Positions 48,991-56,907 of a DNA stretch of 64,000 nt are shown one piece after another. Every line of letters starts with the position of its first letter. The stretch's first letter is position 1. The notes beneath the pieces are model-generated. The model ran no database searches and had not been told where the DNA came from. It saw only the letters and a program-made list of their open reading frames with translations. Position numbers and translations under genes: made by a program. Origin of the DNA: an uncultured Oscillospiraceae bacterium (lineage in GTDB: Bacteria > Bacillota > Clostridia > Oscillospirales > Oscillospiraceae); the NCBI GenBank assembly GCA_934591815.1, contig CAKTPV010000001.1, positions 202,939-266,938 of the forward strand, read 5' to 3'.

Positions 48991-49956
48991 ATGAATATCA
49001 CAGTTATCGGCTGCGGGCGGTGGGGTTCCCTCATCACATGGTACCTCGACCACATCGGTCACCGCGTCACCCTGTACGGCCGCAGCACCTCCCCCAAGAT
49101 GCAGGCGTTTCTCGCCACCCGGCAGAACGATCTGCTGACGCTGCCGGAGTCCGTGGCGCTGTCCACCGACCTGGCCGCCGCGCTGGACGGCGCGGAGACG
49201 GTCATCATCTCCATCGGCTCCCAGAATCTGCGGAGCCTGCTGGGTCAGCCGGAGCTGCAGGCCCTGCGGGAGCGCACGGTGGTTCTGTGCATGAAGGGTC
49301 TGGAGATGGGCACCGGCGCACGGCTCAGCCAGATCGCGTCCGAGTGCCTGCATCCGTCCAATGCCGTGGCGGTCTGGCTGGGGCCGGGTCATGTGCAGGA
49401 GTTCTATCGCGGCATCCCCAACTGTATGGTCATCGACAGCGAGAACGACGCCGTCAAGCGCCGCCTGGTGCAGTCCTTCTCCAGTGACCTCATCCGCTTC
49501 TACTACGGCGGCGACATGATCGGCAATGAGGTAGGCGCCGCCGCCAAAAACGTGGTTGGCATCGCCGCCGGTTTTCTGGACGGCTTCGAGATGGGCAGTC
49601 TCAAGGGCGCCCTCATGAGCCGCGGTACCCGGGAGGTAGCCCGGCTCATCAAGGCCATGGGCGGCAGCGAGCTGTCCGCCTACGGGCTGTGCCATCTGGG
49701 CGACTACGAGGCCACGGTGTTCTCCCCGTACAGCCACAACCGGCAGTTCGGCGAGGCCTTCGTCCGGGGGCAGGACTACCACCAGCTGGCGGAGGGCTAC
49801 TACACCGTCAAGGCGCTGATGCTGCTGGGGAAGAAGTACAGTGTAGAGCTGCCCATCAGCAGGGCCGTCCACGACATCCTCTACGAGCGCGCCGTCCCCA
49901 AGGATGTGCTGGCCGGTCTGCTGCGCCGGGGTCTGACGGAGGAGTTCTACGACTGA
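48991..49956 (+). CDS. gpsA: NAD(P)-dependent glycerol-3-phosphate dehydrogenase
   Basis: Makes sn-glycerol 3-phosphate for phospholipids. 321 residues: N-terminal Rossmann motif VIGCGRWGSLITWYL (GxGxxG), VIISIGSQNLRSLL, and the catalytic-lysine region GNEVGAAAKNVVGIAAGFLD. The typical NPVG of the family is replaced by GNEVG and the nucleotide motif has an unusual RWGS, so it is a divergent GpsA; a GpsA-like subtype of other substrate cannot be excluded. AAGGAGATA precedes the ATG. Confidence 0.88.
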   Translation: MNITVIGCGRWGSLITWYLDHIGHRVTLYGRSTSPKMQAFLATRQNDLLTLPESVALSTDLAAALDGAETVIISIGSQNLRSLLGQPELQALRERTVVLCMKGLEMGTGARLSQIASECLHPSNAVAVWLGPGHVQEFYRGIPNCMVIDSENDAVKRRLVQSFSSDLIRFYYGGDMIGNEVGAAAKNVVGIAAGFLDGFEMGSLKGALMSRGTREVARLIKAMGGSELSAYGLCHLGDYEATVFSPYSHNRQFGEAFVRGQDYHQLAEGYYTVKALMLLGKKYSVELPISRAVHDILYERAVPKDVLAGLLRRGLTEEFYD

Positions 49957-49972
49957 GGTGCAAAACCAAATG

Positions 49973-50021
49973 AATAAAAAAGTCTCTGTCTGGTCACAAT
50001 GCAGGCAGAGACTTTTTTATT
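49973..50021 (+). terminator. Terminator of gpsA
   Basis: AATAAAAAAGTCTCTG (49973-49988) pairs with 50006-50021, giving a 16-bp stem whose right arm carries the T-run. Confidence 0.9.
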
Positions 50022-50079
50022 CCGGCGAGCCGCGGGCCGGAAACCGCGGCGGTGGGTGTATCCCACCTGAAAGGCGCGT

Positions 50080-50763
50080 ATGAGCAGACTCGACAAAGCA
50101 AAGATCCGTGCCATGTTCGGCGGCAAGGGCTTCTACATAGCCCTTGCGGTGTGCCTGCTGGCTGCCGGCACCATCGGCTATATCACCCTGTTCTCCTCCG
50201 CCTCCCCTGTCAGGGAGCCCGACCCCGTCATCGAGATCAAGCCCGCCCCCGTGACGCCTGTCCCCGCCCCGCCCACCAAGCCCGTGATCCAGCCGGAGCC
50301 CATCGAGGTACCGGTGCAGGAGCCGGTGGTCATCGAGGAACCGGTGGAGCTGCTGCCGGAGGTGGTCTCCCCGCTGGACGGCACCACCGTCACGGTGTTC
50401 AGCATGACGGAGCTGTTGTATGACCAGACCATGGCGGACTGGCGCACCCACAACGGCATCGACGTACAGGCCGAGGAGGGCGCGGCGGTCAAGACGGCGG
50501 CGGACGGCACCGTGGTCTCCGTCACCGACGATGAGCTGATGGGTACCACCGTGGTCATTCAGCACAGCGGCGGCTACACCACCCATTACAGCAGCCTGCA
50601 AGCCGACGTGCCGGTGGCAGAGGGGCAGGCCGTCCACGCCGGGGATGTCATCGGCTGCGTCGGCTCCACCAGCGCGGCGGAGAGCGAGATGGGCCCCCAC
50701 CTCCACTTCTCCGTCAGCCAGGACGGCAGCGTCATCGACCCTCACGCCTATATCGACGAGTGA
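50080..50763 (+). CDS. M23 peptidase family protein, SpoIIQ-like
   Basis: 227 residues: cytoplasmic start, one membrane helix (about 17-37; FYIALAVCLLAAGTIGYITL), a long proline/glutamate linker (about 45-92), then a LytM/M23 domain with the zinc ligands intact: H and D in RTHNGIDVQAEEG and the HLHF pair in MGPHLHFSVSQDG. This is the architecture of clostridial SpoIIQ, which joins SpoIIIAH across the forespore membranes and, unlike the Bacillus form, often keeps active-site residues. A cell-wall hydrolase with another role is possible. The ATG at 50080 lacks a strong ribosome site. Confidence 0.8.
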   Translation: MSRLDKAKIRAMFGGKGFYIALAVCLLAAGTIGYITLFSSASPVREPDPVIEIKPAPVTPVPAPPTKPVIQPEPIEVPVQEPVVIEEPVELLPEVVSPLDGTTVTVFSMTELLYDQTMADWRTHNGIDVQAEEGAAVKTAADGTVVSVTDDELMGTTVVIQHSGGYTTHYSSLQADVPVAEGQAVHAGDVIGCVGSTSAAESEMGPHLHFSVSQDGSVIDPHAYIDE

Positions 50764-50803
50764 AAAAAGAAAGAGGTCTGCGGTGCAGACCTCTTTCTTT
50801 TTC
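50764..50803. terminator. Bidirectional terminator
   Basis: A stem of 17 bp or more (core AAAGAGGTCTGC at 50770-50781, complement 50785-50796) with loop GGT and A- and T-runs. It lies between the M23 and the ThrE-like genes. Confidence 0.93.
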
Positions 50804-50808
50804 ACGTT

Positions 50809-52044
50809 TCAGGATTCCAGCGTCCGTGTGCCGTGGATGCGGCGGTTGAGGATGCGGAACACGGAGGATACCAGCAAAATACCCACCGCCAGCGACCCGG
50901 CCACGCCGATGGTCTCCAGTCCCTTGGCAACGGCGTCCATCATGTCGCCCTCCAGCCCCATGCTCATGGTGTAGTACACACCGGCGCCGGGCAGCAGCGG
51001 CAGGATGGTGATGACCAGATAGGGCATAGAGGGGCACTTGCGGACCCGCGCCATCACCTCGGCGTACAGCGCCGCGAACAGGGCGGCAAACAGGTTGGCG
51101 GCGTATATGTCGCAGCCCAGCGCGCCCCACAGCAGGTAGAGCATCCATGTGACCACGCCGCCGATGATGCACAGCACGCAGCCCCGTCCGTGGACGTTGA
51201 ACAGGATGCAGAAGCCGCAGCAGCCCACGAACACCGCGACAGCCTGCGCCAGCGGGTGCCAGCTCACCGTGGCGGAGCTGGTCAGACCGTAGACGCCGGT
51301 GGTCAGATGCCACGCGGCGGCAGTACCCAGCGCGATGGCCAGCGCGGTGAGGATCACCTGCACCACCCGGATGATGCCGGAGTTGGTGTCGCCGTAGATG
51401 ATGTCCCGCATGGAGTTGGTGATGGGCAGGCCGGGAACAAGGATCATCAGAGCGCCGATGATGGCGGCGTCGGGGCTGTTCATCAGTCCCAGACCCGCCG
51501 CGATATAGGCCGGCAGCGCCATACAGCAGGCCGCCAGCAGGGTACTGAAGAAGGGGTTGGCCTCCTGCTTGTCCATAAAGCGGGTGATGAGACCGATGAT
51601 CAGCCCCATCGCCCCCGCCCACAGGCAGTCCAGCAGGGTGCCGCCGAACACCAGGCAAAAGCCCAGACCCACCAGCACGCTGCCCAGATAGAACACACCG
51701 GTGCTGTAGGAGCGGCACGCCTTCATGGTCTCCTCCAGCCACATCATGGCCTCGTCCACGTCGGGACGCTCCGCGCAGATGCGGCGGCTCAGGGCGTTGA
51801 GCTTTTCCAGCGCCTCCAGATCGTTGCCGTGGAAGCCGATACGCTTCATGATCATCAGCGGCTTGCCGTTGGCGGCCTCCAGGCTGACGGACACACAGTT
51901 GGGGATGGCGAACGCCTCGCACTCCACGCCGTAGGCCCGCAGGATACGGTGGATGGTGTCCTCCACCCGGAAGGTCTCCGCGCCAGACATGGCCAGATGG
52001 TACCCCATGGTAGCCGCCAGATCGGTCAGCAGATAATAGTCCAT
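50809..52044 (-). CDS. Threonine/serine exporter ThrE-like fused membrane protein
   Basis: 411 residues: an N-terminal cytosolic part (AMSGAETFRVEDTIHRILRA, GHND-like GFHGNDLEALEKLN) typical of PF06738, followed by about five helices, and then a second half of the DUF3815/ThrE_2 type (LFNVHGRGCVLCIIGGVVTW, ITILPLLPGAGVYYTMSMGL). ThrE exports threonine and serine; the family is broad. The two halves are often separate genes in Firmicutes, so this is the fused form. The start follows an AGGAGAT site. Confidence 0.85.
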   Translation of the reverse strand: MDYYLLTDLAATMGYHLAMSGAETFRVEDTIHRILRAYGVECEAFAIPNCVSVSLEAANGKPLMIMKRIGFHGNDLEALEKLNALSRRICAERPDVDEAMMWLEETMKACRSYSTGVFYLGSVLVGLGFCLVFGGTLLDCLWAGAMGLIIGLITRFMDKQEANPFFSTLLAACCMALPAYIAAGLGLMNSPDAAIIGALMILVPGLPITNSMRDIIYGDTNSGIIRVVQVILTALAIALGTAAAWHLTTGVYGLTSSATVSWHPLAQAVAVFVGCCGFCILFNVHGRGCVLCIIGGVVTWMLYLLWGALGCDIYAANLFAALFAALYAEVMARVRKCPSMPYLVITILPLLPGAGVYYTMSMGLEGDMMDAVAKGLETIGVAGSLAVGILLVSSVFRILNRRIHGTRTLES

Positions 52045-52063
52045 ACAAACAGATCTCCTGTAT

Positions 52064-52103
52064 CAGTTTGCCGGATGCGGCCTTCGCTGCATCCGGCAAA
52101 CTG
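52064..52103. repeat. Perfect 15-bp inverted repeat between ThrE-like and serpin genes
   Basis: CAGTTTGCCGGATGC (52064-52078) and its complement at 52089-52103, 10-nt loop, no T-run. It may be a weak terminator or an mRNA-stabilising hairpin at the end of the serpin message. Confidence 0.6.
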
Positions 52104-52130
52104 ACAGTATAGGCGCTTCGCAGGCAAATG

Positions 52131-53372
52131 TCAACCGTCCATTTGGGTCACAGTCCCCAAAAACAGCGGCAGGCTGGCGTGGGTGTCCACGATCATGTAC
52201 ACGAAGGGGCGGTCCAGCACCACGCGATGCACCTCCGGCGGCTCAGCGGAGGCGGCGTCAGCCACCACCGCCGTGACGGCGGCGGCCTTGGTGCCGTTCT
52301 CGTCCAGCTCCAGATAGGTCTTGTGCAGCACGGCGCCGACGTAGAGCTGGTCGTTGGGCGCGCCGCCCATGGCCCGCAGATCCGCCGCCGCGCTGTCAAA
52401 GGCGTCGGTGACGCCCATGGCCTTCAGCGCGTCGCTCAGCTCCAGCGAGGAGGACGCCTTGAACCGGGGGATGGCGGCCTCCACCGTGCCGTGCTGGCGG
52501 TCATTCAGCAGGGCGTGGAGCTTGCCGCCGGTGAGTCCGGCCACATAGTCCGCTATGGAGACGCCTTCACTGGGCAGCAGCCCCACAAAGGCGTAGCGGC
52601 CGCCGTCGTAGTATTTCATAAAGCCGGTGGTGTTGTCGTCGGACAGATAGAGGCTCTCCTGCGACCACAGCAGATCCGCCGTCTGGCGGGTGCCGTCGGC
52701 GGCGGTGAACACCACGCCCTTCTGGATGTCGTCCTTCTCGTAGGGCTTCTTCCACTTGGCGTCAAAGCACACGGCGTTCACCAGATAGAGCATGGTGCGC
52801 TCGCCGGGCGCCTGCTCCAGCAGCTTGTCGATCATGCCGTCGGTCTGATCGCTGACCCAATGGTTCAGGTCGTTTTTCATGGTCTCGTCAAAGGCGGAGC
52901 GGTACACCTCCGCGTCATAGTAGCTGACGCAGTTGTCCAGAAAGCTGTCCTCCACCCGGAAGATGTCCCGCACCCACAGGGAGTTGGCCAGAGAGAGCTT
53001 GCACTTCTTGGTGTTCTCCGGCAGGCTCATGCGGTAGGTATAGAGGTAGTCGTTGAGGGTATCCCGATCCATGCCCATGGCCTTCTCCAGCTGGGACAGC
53101 GTGGTGCCGGCTGCGCCGTTGGCGGTCATGCCCAGCGCGTACAGCAGGGATACCGGGGAGAGCAGCACGCCCTCCTCCTTCGTTGTCTGCCGCAGCAGGG
53201 CGGCGGCAAAGTCCATGACAGCCGTGCTGTCGTCGGTCAGGTCGATGTGCGTATCGATGGTGCGGGCGGTCACGCCCTCCGTCAGGCTCTGTGCCGTCAG
53301 CTTGCCGCCGCAGCCGAACAGTGGCAGCGCCATGCACGCAGCCAGCACCAGCGCCGCAATGCGTTTTCCCAT
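52131..53372 (-). CDS. Serpin family lipoprotein
   Basis: 413 residues. Lipoprotein signal with lipobox LPLFGC (C21) followed by a serine-protease-inhibitor domain: GVLLSPVSLLYALGMTANGA, SLWVRDIFRVEDSFLD, TMLYLVNAVCFDAKWKKPYE, IPRFKASSSLELSDALKAMG. The reactive-centre hinge is GTKAAAVTAVVADAAS, small residues as needed for loop insertion, so it should be inhibitory; P1 is likely within VADAAS, pointing to an elastase-like target. FVYMIVDTHASLPLFLGTV is the end. Known serpins of gut bacteria inhibit host or rival proteases. An AAAGGAGCTG site precedes the ATG. Confidence 0.93.
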   Translation of the reverse strand: MGKRIAALVLAACMALPLFGCGGKLTAQSLTEGVTARTIDTHIDLTDDSTAVMDFAAALLRQTTKEEGVLLSPVSLLYALGMTANGAAGTTLSQLEKAMGMDRDTLNDYLYTYRMSLPENTKKCKLSLANSLWVRDIFRVEDSFLDNCVSYYDAEVYRSAFDETMKNDLNHWVSDQTDGMIDKLLEQAPGERTMLYLVNAVCFDAKWKKPYEKDDIQKGVVFTAADGTRQTADLLWSQESLYLSDDNTTGFMKYYDGGRYAFVGLLPSEGVSIADYVAGLTGGKLHALLNDRQHGTVEAAIPRFKASSSLELSDALKAMGVTDAFDSAAADLRAMGGAPNDQLYVGAVLHKTYLELDENGTKAAAVTAVVADAASAEPPEVHRVVLDRPFVYMIVDTHASLPLFLGTVTQMDG

Positions 53373-53442
53373 GAGATCAGCTCCTTTCTGCTTTCTCTAC
53401 TTCTTAGACGCAGGCGAGGGACAAAAGGTTTCCCTCGCCGCG

Positions 53443-53493
53443 AAAAAAAGCGGGTACACGCGGGCGGAAGCCCCTCCGTCCGTATGTACCCGC
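53443..53493 (-). terminator. Terminator of the rnc operon
   Basis: GCGGGTACA (53450-53458) pairs with TGTACCCGC (53485-53493), with an inner CGGACGGA-type stem; on the minus strand CTTTTTTT follows. Confidence 0.9.
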
Positions 53494-53499
53494 CTCGCC

Positions 53500-54180
53500 T
53501 TACTGCGTCAGACGCTCCAGCGCGCAGTGGGCGGCGGCCTGCTCGGCCTCCTTCTTGCTGCGCCCCTCGCCGGTACCGGCCACCTGTCCGTTGAGCAGGA
53601 CGCGGAAGGCAAACACCCGCGCATGGTCCGGACCGGAGGCCCCCACCATCTCGTAGCGCAGGGTCTGATCCGGCTTGCGCTGCACCAGCTCCTGCAGCTC
53701 CGTCTTATAGTCCCGGCGGCGCTCCTCCACCTGCTCCTCCTGCTCCTTGTCCAGCAGCACGCGGTGGATCAGGTCGCGGGCGGCGTCCATGCCGCCATCC
53801 AGATAAACGGCGGCAAACACCGACTCCGTGGCGTCCGCCAGAATGGACGGACGGCGGCGGCCGCCGCCCAGCTCCTCGCCCCGGCCCAGCCGCAGATACT
53901 CGCCAAGACCCAGATACTGGGCCACCTCGTGCAGGCTCTCCTCGCACACCAGCGCGGCGCGGATGCGGGTCAGGTCGCCCTCCGGCATATCGGGATGCTT
54001 GGCGTACAGGTACTCCGCCGTCACGAAGCCCAGCACCGCGTCGCCCAGAAACTCCAGACGCTCGTTGCTGCTGATGCCTGCGCCCCGATGCTCGTTGGCG
54101 TAGGAGCTGTGGTACAGCGCGTTTTCCAGCAGCTCCGGGCGGTGAAAGACGTAGCCCAGCTTCGTCTCCAAGGTATGCAT
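53500..54180 (-). CDS. rnc: Ribonuclease III
   Basis: Cuts double-stranded RNA, including rRNA precursors. 226 residues: the catalytic domain with signature NERLEFLGDAVLGFVTAEYL, ILADATESVFAAVYLDGGMD (second metal site), and a C-terminal dsRNA-binding domain (DYKTELQELVQRKPDQTLRY, GEGRSKKEAEQAAAHCALER). It is the last gene of the operon; the acyl carrier gene lies 69 bp upstream, a conserved pairing. Start follows AAGGGGGAG. Confidence 0.97.
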   Translation of the reverse strand: MHTLETKLGYVFHRPELLENALYHSSYANEHRGAGISSNERLEFLGDAVLGFVTAEYLYAKHPDMPEGDLTRIRAALVCEESLHEVAQYLGLGEYLRLGRGEELGGGRRRPSILADATESVFAAVYLDGGMDAARDLIHRVLLDKEQEEQVEERRRDYKTELQELVQRKPDQTLRYEMVGASGPDHARVFAFRVLLNGQVAGTGEGRSKKEAEQAAAHCALERLTQ

Positions 54181-54249
54181 ATATGCTCCCCCTTCCTAAA
54201 AAGACGACCCCGCGCAGGCGGGGCCGTGTCTCGTTTCCTCTATGTCAGA

Positions 54250-54495
54250 TCAACCGAGCTTGCCGTTGAGGTAGCGGACGCAGTCGCCAACGGTCTTCAG
54301 CGCCGTCAGATCCTCCTCATCGATCTCGCCGATGTCGAACTCCTCCTCCATGGCCATGACCAATTCGACCAGATCCACGGAATCGGCACCCAGATCGTCC
54401 ACGAAAGAACTCTCCATGCTGATCTCATCGGTATCGATGGCAAACTGCTCGGCGATGAGGTCCTGCATCGTCTTGAAGATCTCCTCCATTGTCAC
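54250..54495 (-). CDS. acpP: Acyl carrier protein
   Basis: Carries the growing fatty acid. 81 residues, acidic, with the phosphopantetheine serine S39 in [20 protein letters not shown]. The GTG at 54495 was preferred because AAGGAGG is 8 bases upstream; the ATG two codons later (54489) is 14 bases away. It lies between plsX and rnc, the standard order plsX-acpP-rnc. Confidence 0.95.
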   Translation of the reverse strand: MTMEEIFKTMQDLIAEQFAIDTDEISMESSFVDDLGADSVDLVELVMAMEEEFDIGEIDEEDLTALKTVGDCVRYLNGKLG

Positions 54496-54571
54496 AGGGT
54501 ATTCCTCCTTCTTTTTTTCTTCGAATAGAATACGGCAATCCCACCGTAGTGTCAATACCTTTTTGTCTTTT

Positions 54572-55594
54572 TTATTCGGTCACCATCTGCATCTTGCCTA
54601 TGTTGGCGGTGATGGCCTCCACAATGCCGCTGTCCGCCACCCGCATGGCCTGCCCGATGGCGTTTTCGATGGCCTCGGCATTGGAGGCGCCGTGGGCCTT
54701 GATGACCGGCTTGGAGATGCCGATAAAGGCGGTGCCGCCCACCTTGTTGGGGTCCAGCCGCGCCTTGAAGGCGTTGAGACCGGGCATCACCAGCAGCGCC
54801 GCCAGCTTCGTCAGCAGGTTCTTCTTGAACATACCCTTCAGCGCAGAGCCGGCAAAGGAGCCCACGCCCTCGATGCTCTTGAGCATGATGTTGCCGGAGA
54901 AGCCGTCTGCCACGATGACGTCGCAGCCGCCCTTGATGGCCTCCTTGGCCTCGATGTTGCCGATAAAGTGCAGGTCGCCCCGCGCATCGGCCTGCCGCAG
55001 CAGCGCCAGCGTCTGCTTCTGGAGTTCGGTACCCTTGCTGTCCTCCGTGCCGATGTTCAGAAGACCCACCCGGGGCTTTGCCACACCCAGCACACGCTGG
55101 GCATAGAAATTACCCAGATAGGCGAACTGCACCAGATACTCCGGCGTACACTCGGCGTTGGCGCCGCAGTCGATGAGCACGGCGCTTCCAGTGGTGGTGG
55201 GGATCACCGGCGCCATGGCGGCACGGCGGATACCGTGGATGCGCTTGGTGATGAGGGTCGCGCCGGTGAGCAGCGCGCCGGTGGAGCCGGCGGACACCAT
55301 GGCGTCGCCGCCGCCGTTTTTCAGCAGCGTCAGCCCCACGCCCATGGAGGTATCCTTCTTCCGGCGGAATACGGTGGCGGGGTCGTCGCACATCTCCACC
55401 GTCTCCGCGGTGGGGATGATGGCTGCGCCGTCCGGCAGCGCCGTCAAACCGCAGGCGCGGACAGCGTCCAGAATGGCGGCCTCGTCGCCGGTGAACACGA
55501 TCTCCGCGCCGAAGCGCTTCTGCGCCTGCAGCGCGCCCTTGACGATCTCCAGCGGGGCGTTGTCGCCGCCCATGGCGTCTACAATGATCTTCAT
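54572..55594 (-). CDS. plsX: Phosphate acyltransferase PlsX
   Basis: Makes acyl-phosphate from acyl-ACP for phospholipid synthesis. 340 residues: [73 protein letters not shown], and [17 protein letters not shown] are diagnostic. The ATG overlaps the trmFO stop (ATGA). acpP follows. Confidence 0.97.
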   Translation of the reverse strand: MKIIVDAMGGDNAPLEIVKGALQAQKRFGAEIVFTGDEAAILDAVRACGLTALPDGAAIIPTAETVEMCDDPATVFRRKKDTSMGVGLTLLKNGGGDAMVSAGSTGALLTGATLITKRIHGIRRAAMAPVIPTTTGSAVLIDCGANAECTPEYLVQFAYLGNFYAQRVLGVAKPRVGLLNIGTEDSKGTELQKQTLALLRQADARGDLHFIGNIEAKEAIKGGCDVIVADGFSGNIMLKSIEGVGSFAGSALKGMFKKNLLTKLAALLVMPGLNAFKARLDPNKVGGTAFIGISKPVIKAHGASNAEAIENAIGQAMRVADSGIVEAITANIGKMQMVTE

Positions 55595-56904
55595 GTCCAC
55601 AGTACCTCCTGCTTGATGCCCTCCAGGATCTCCAGCGACCGCTGGCTCAGCTCCGCGTTTTTGTTGCGCTTGCCCTTGACGCGGTGATCCAGCGGCGGGA
55701 TGATGCCGAAATTGATGTTCATAGGCTGGAAATCGCCCACCGAGCCGTTGCTGACGTACAGGCCCAGCGCACCGATGGCCGTCTCCGCCGGGAAGTCGAT
55801 GGGTGTCTGCCCGTTGAGGCGGCGCGCCAGCTCCACGCCTGCCAGAAAGCCGCTGGCGCAGGATTCCACATACCCCTCCACGCCGGTCATCTGCCCGGCA
55901 AAGGCAATGCGCGGCTCGGCCTTCAGCCGATAGTAGCGGTCCAGCAGGCGGGGCGAATCCAGATAGGTGTTGCGGTGCATCACGCCATACCGCAGGAACT
56001 GGGCGTTCCGCAGCGCCGGGATCATGGTGAACACGCGCCGCTGCTCCGGCCACTTCAGATGGGTCTGGAAGCCCACCAGATTGTAGATGCTGCCGTCGGC
56101 GTTGTCCCGGCGGAGCTGCACCACGGCGTAGGGCTCCTTCCCGGTCTTGGGGTCGATGAGCCCCCGGGGCTTCAGCGGCCCGAACCGCAGGGTATCCTCG
56201 CCCCGCCGTGCCATGACCTCCACGGGCATACAGCCCTCGAACACGCTTTTATCCTCAAAGCCGTGTACCTCCGCCTCCTCGGCGGCGGTCAGCGCCTGCC
56301 AGAAGGCCAGATATTCCTCCTTGGTCATGGGGCAGTTGATGTAGTCCGGCGTTCCCTTGTCGTAGCGGCTGGCGAAATAGGCGCTGTCCATGTCCACGCT
56401 GTCGCAGGCCACCAGCGGCGCAGCGGCGTCGAAGAAGTTCAGAGTGGTGCCGCCGCCCAGCTTTTCGGCGATGGCGTCCGCCAGCGGGTCGGAGGTCAGG
56501 GGGCCGGAGGCGATGACCACGTCTCCCTCGGGGATGGACGTGACCTCGCCGGGGATCATGGTGATATTTGGGTGGCTGAAAATGGTCTCCGTGACCATGC
56601 GGGCAAAGCCGTCACGATCCACGGCCAGCGCGCCGCCGGCAGGTACCGCCGTGGCGTCCGCGCAGCGCATGATAAGGCTGTTCAGCCGCCGAAGCTCCTC
56701 CTTCAGCAGGCCCACGGCATTTTCCAGCCCCGCGCCCCGCAGGGAGTTGGAGCAGCAAAGCTCCGCAAAATAATCGGTCACATGGGCGGGGGTCTTTTTC
56801 TCCGGCTTCATCTCCCGCAGCGTCACAGCCACGCCCCGCTGGGCCAGCTGCCACGCGCACTCGGAGCCGGCCAGTCCCGCGCCGATGACGGTCACATGGT
56901 TCAT
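55591..56904 (-). CDS. trmFO: Methylenetetrahydrofolate--tRNA-(uracil-5-)-methyltransferase
   Basis: The folate/FAD-dependent enzyme for m5U54 in tRNA of many Firmicutes. 437 residues; FAD motif VTVIGAGLAGSECAWQLAQR, the cysteine pair in FAELCCSNSLRG and the second catalytic cysteine in VFEGCMPVEVMARRG, and the C-terminal GQMTGVEGYVESCASGFLAG. It begins 4 bp after topA, in the same operon, the usual topA-trmFO arrangement. Confidence 0.97.
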   Translation of the reverse strand: MNHVTVIGAGLAGSECAWQLAQRGVAVTLREMKPEKKTPAHVTDYFAELCCSNSLRGAGLENAVGLLKEELRRLNSLIMRCADATAVPAGGALAVDRDGFARMVTETIFSHPNITMIPGEVTSIPEGDVVIASGPLTSDPLADAIAEKLGGGTTLNFFDAAAPLVACDSVDMDSAYFASRYDKGTPDYINCPMTKEEYLAFWQALTAAEEAEVHGFEDKSVFEGCMPVEVMARRGEDTLRFGPLKPRGLIDPKTGKEPYAVVQLRRDNADGSIYNLVGFQTHLKWPEQRRVFTMIPALRNAQFLRYGVMHRNTYLDSPRLLDRYYRLKAEPRIAFAGQMTGVEGYVESCASGFLAGVELARRLNGQTPIDFPAETAIGALGLYVSNGSVGDFQPMNINFGIIPPLDHRVKGKRNKNAELSQRSLEILEGIKQEVLWT

Positions 56905-56907
56905 GTC

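Noticed and set aside
46539..49055. 838-codon open frame opposite tpiA and gpmI
   Set aside because: Antisense shadow; both genes on the plus strand are certain.
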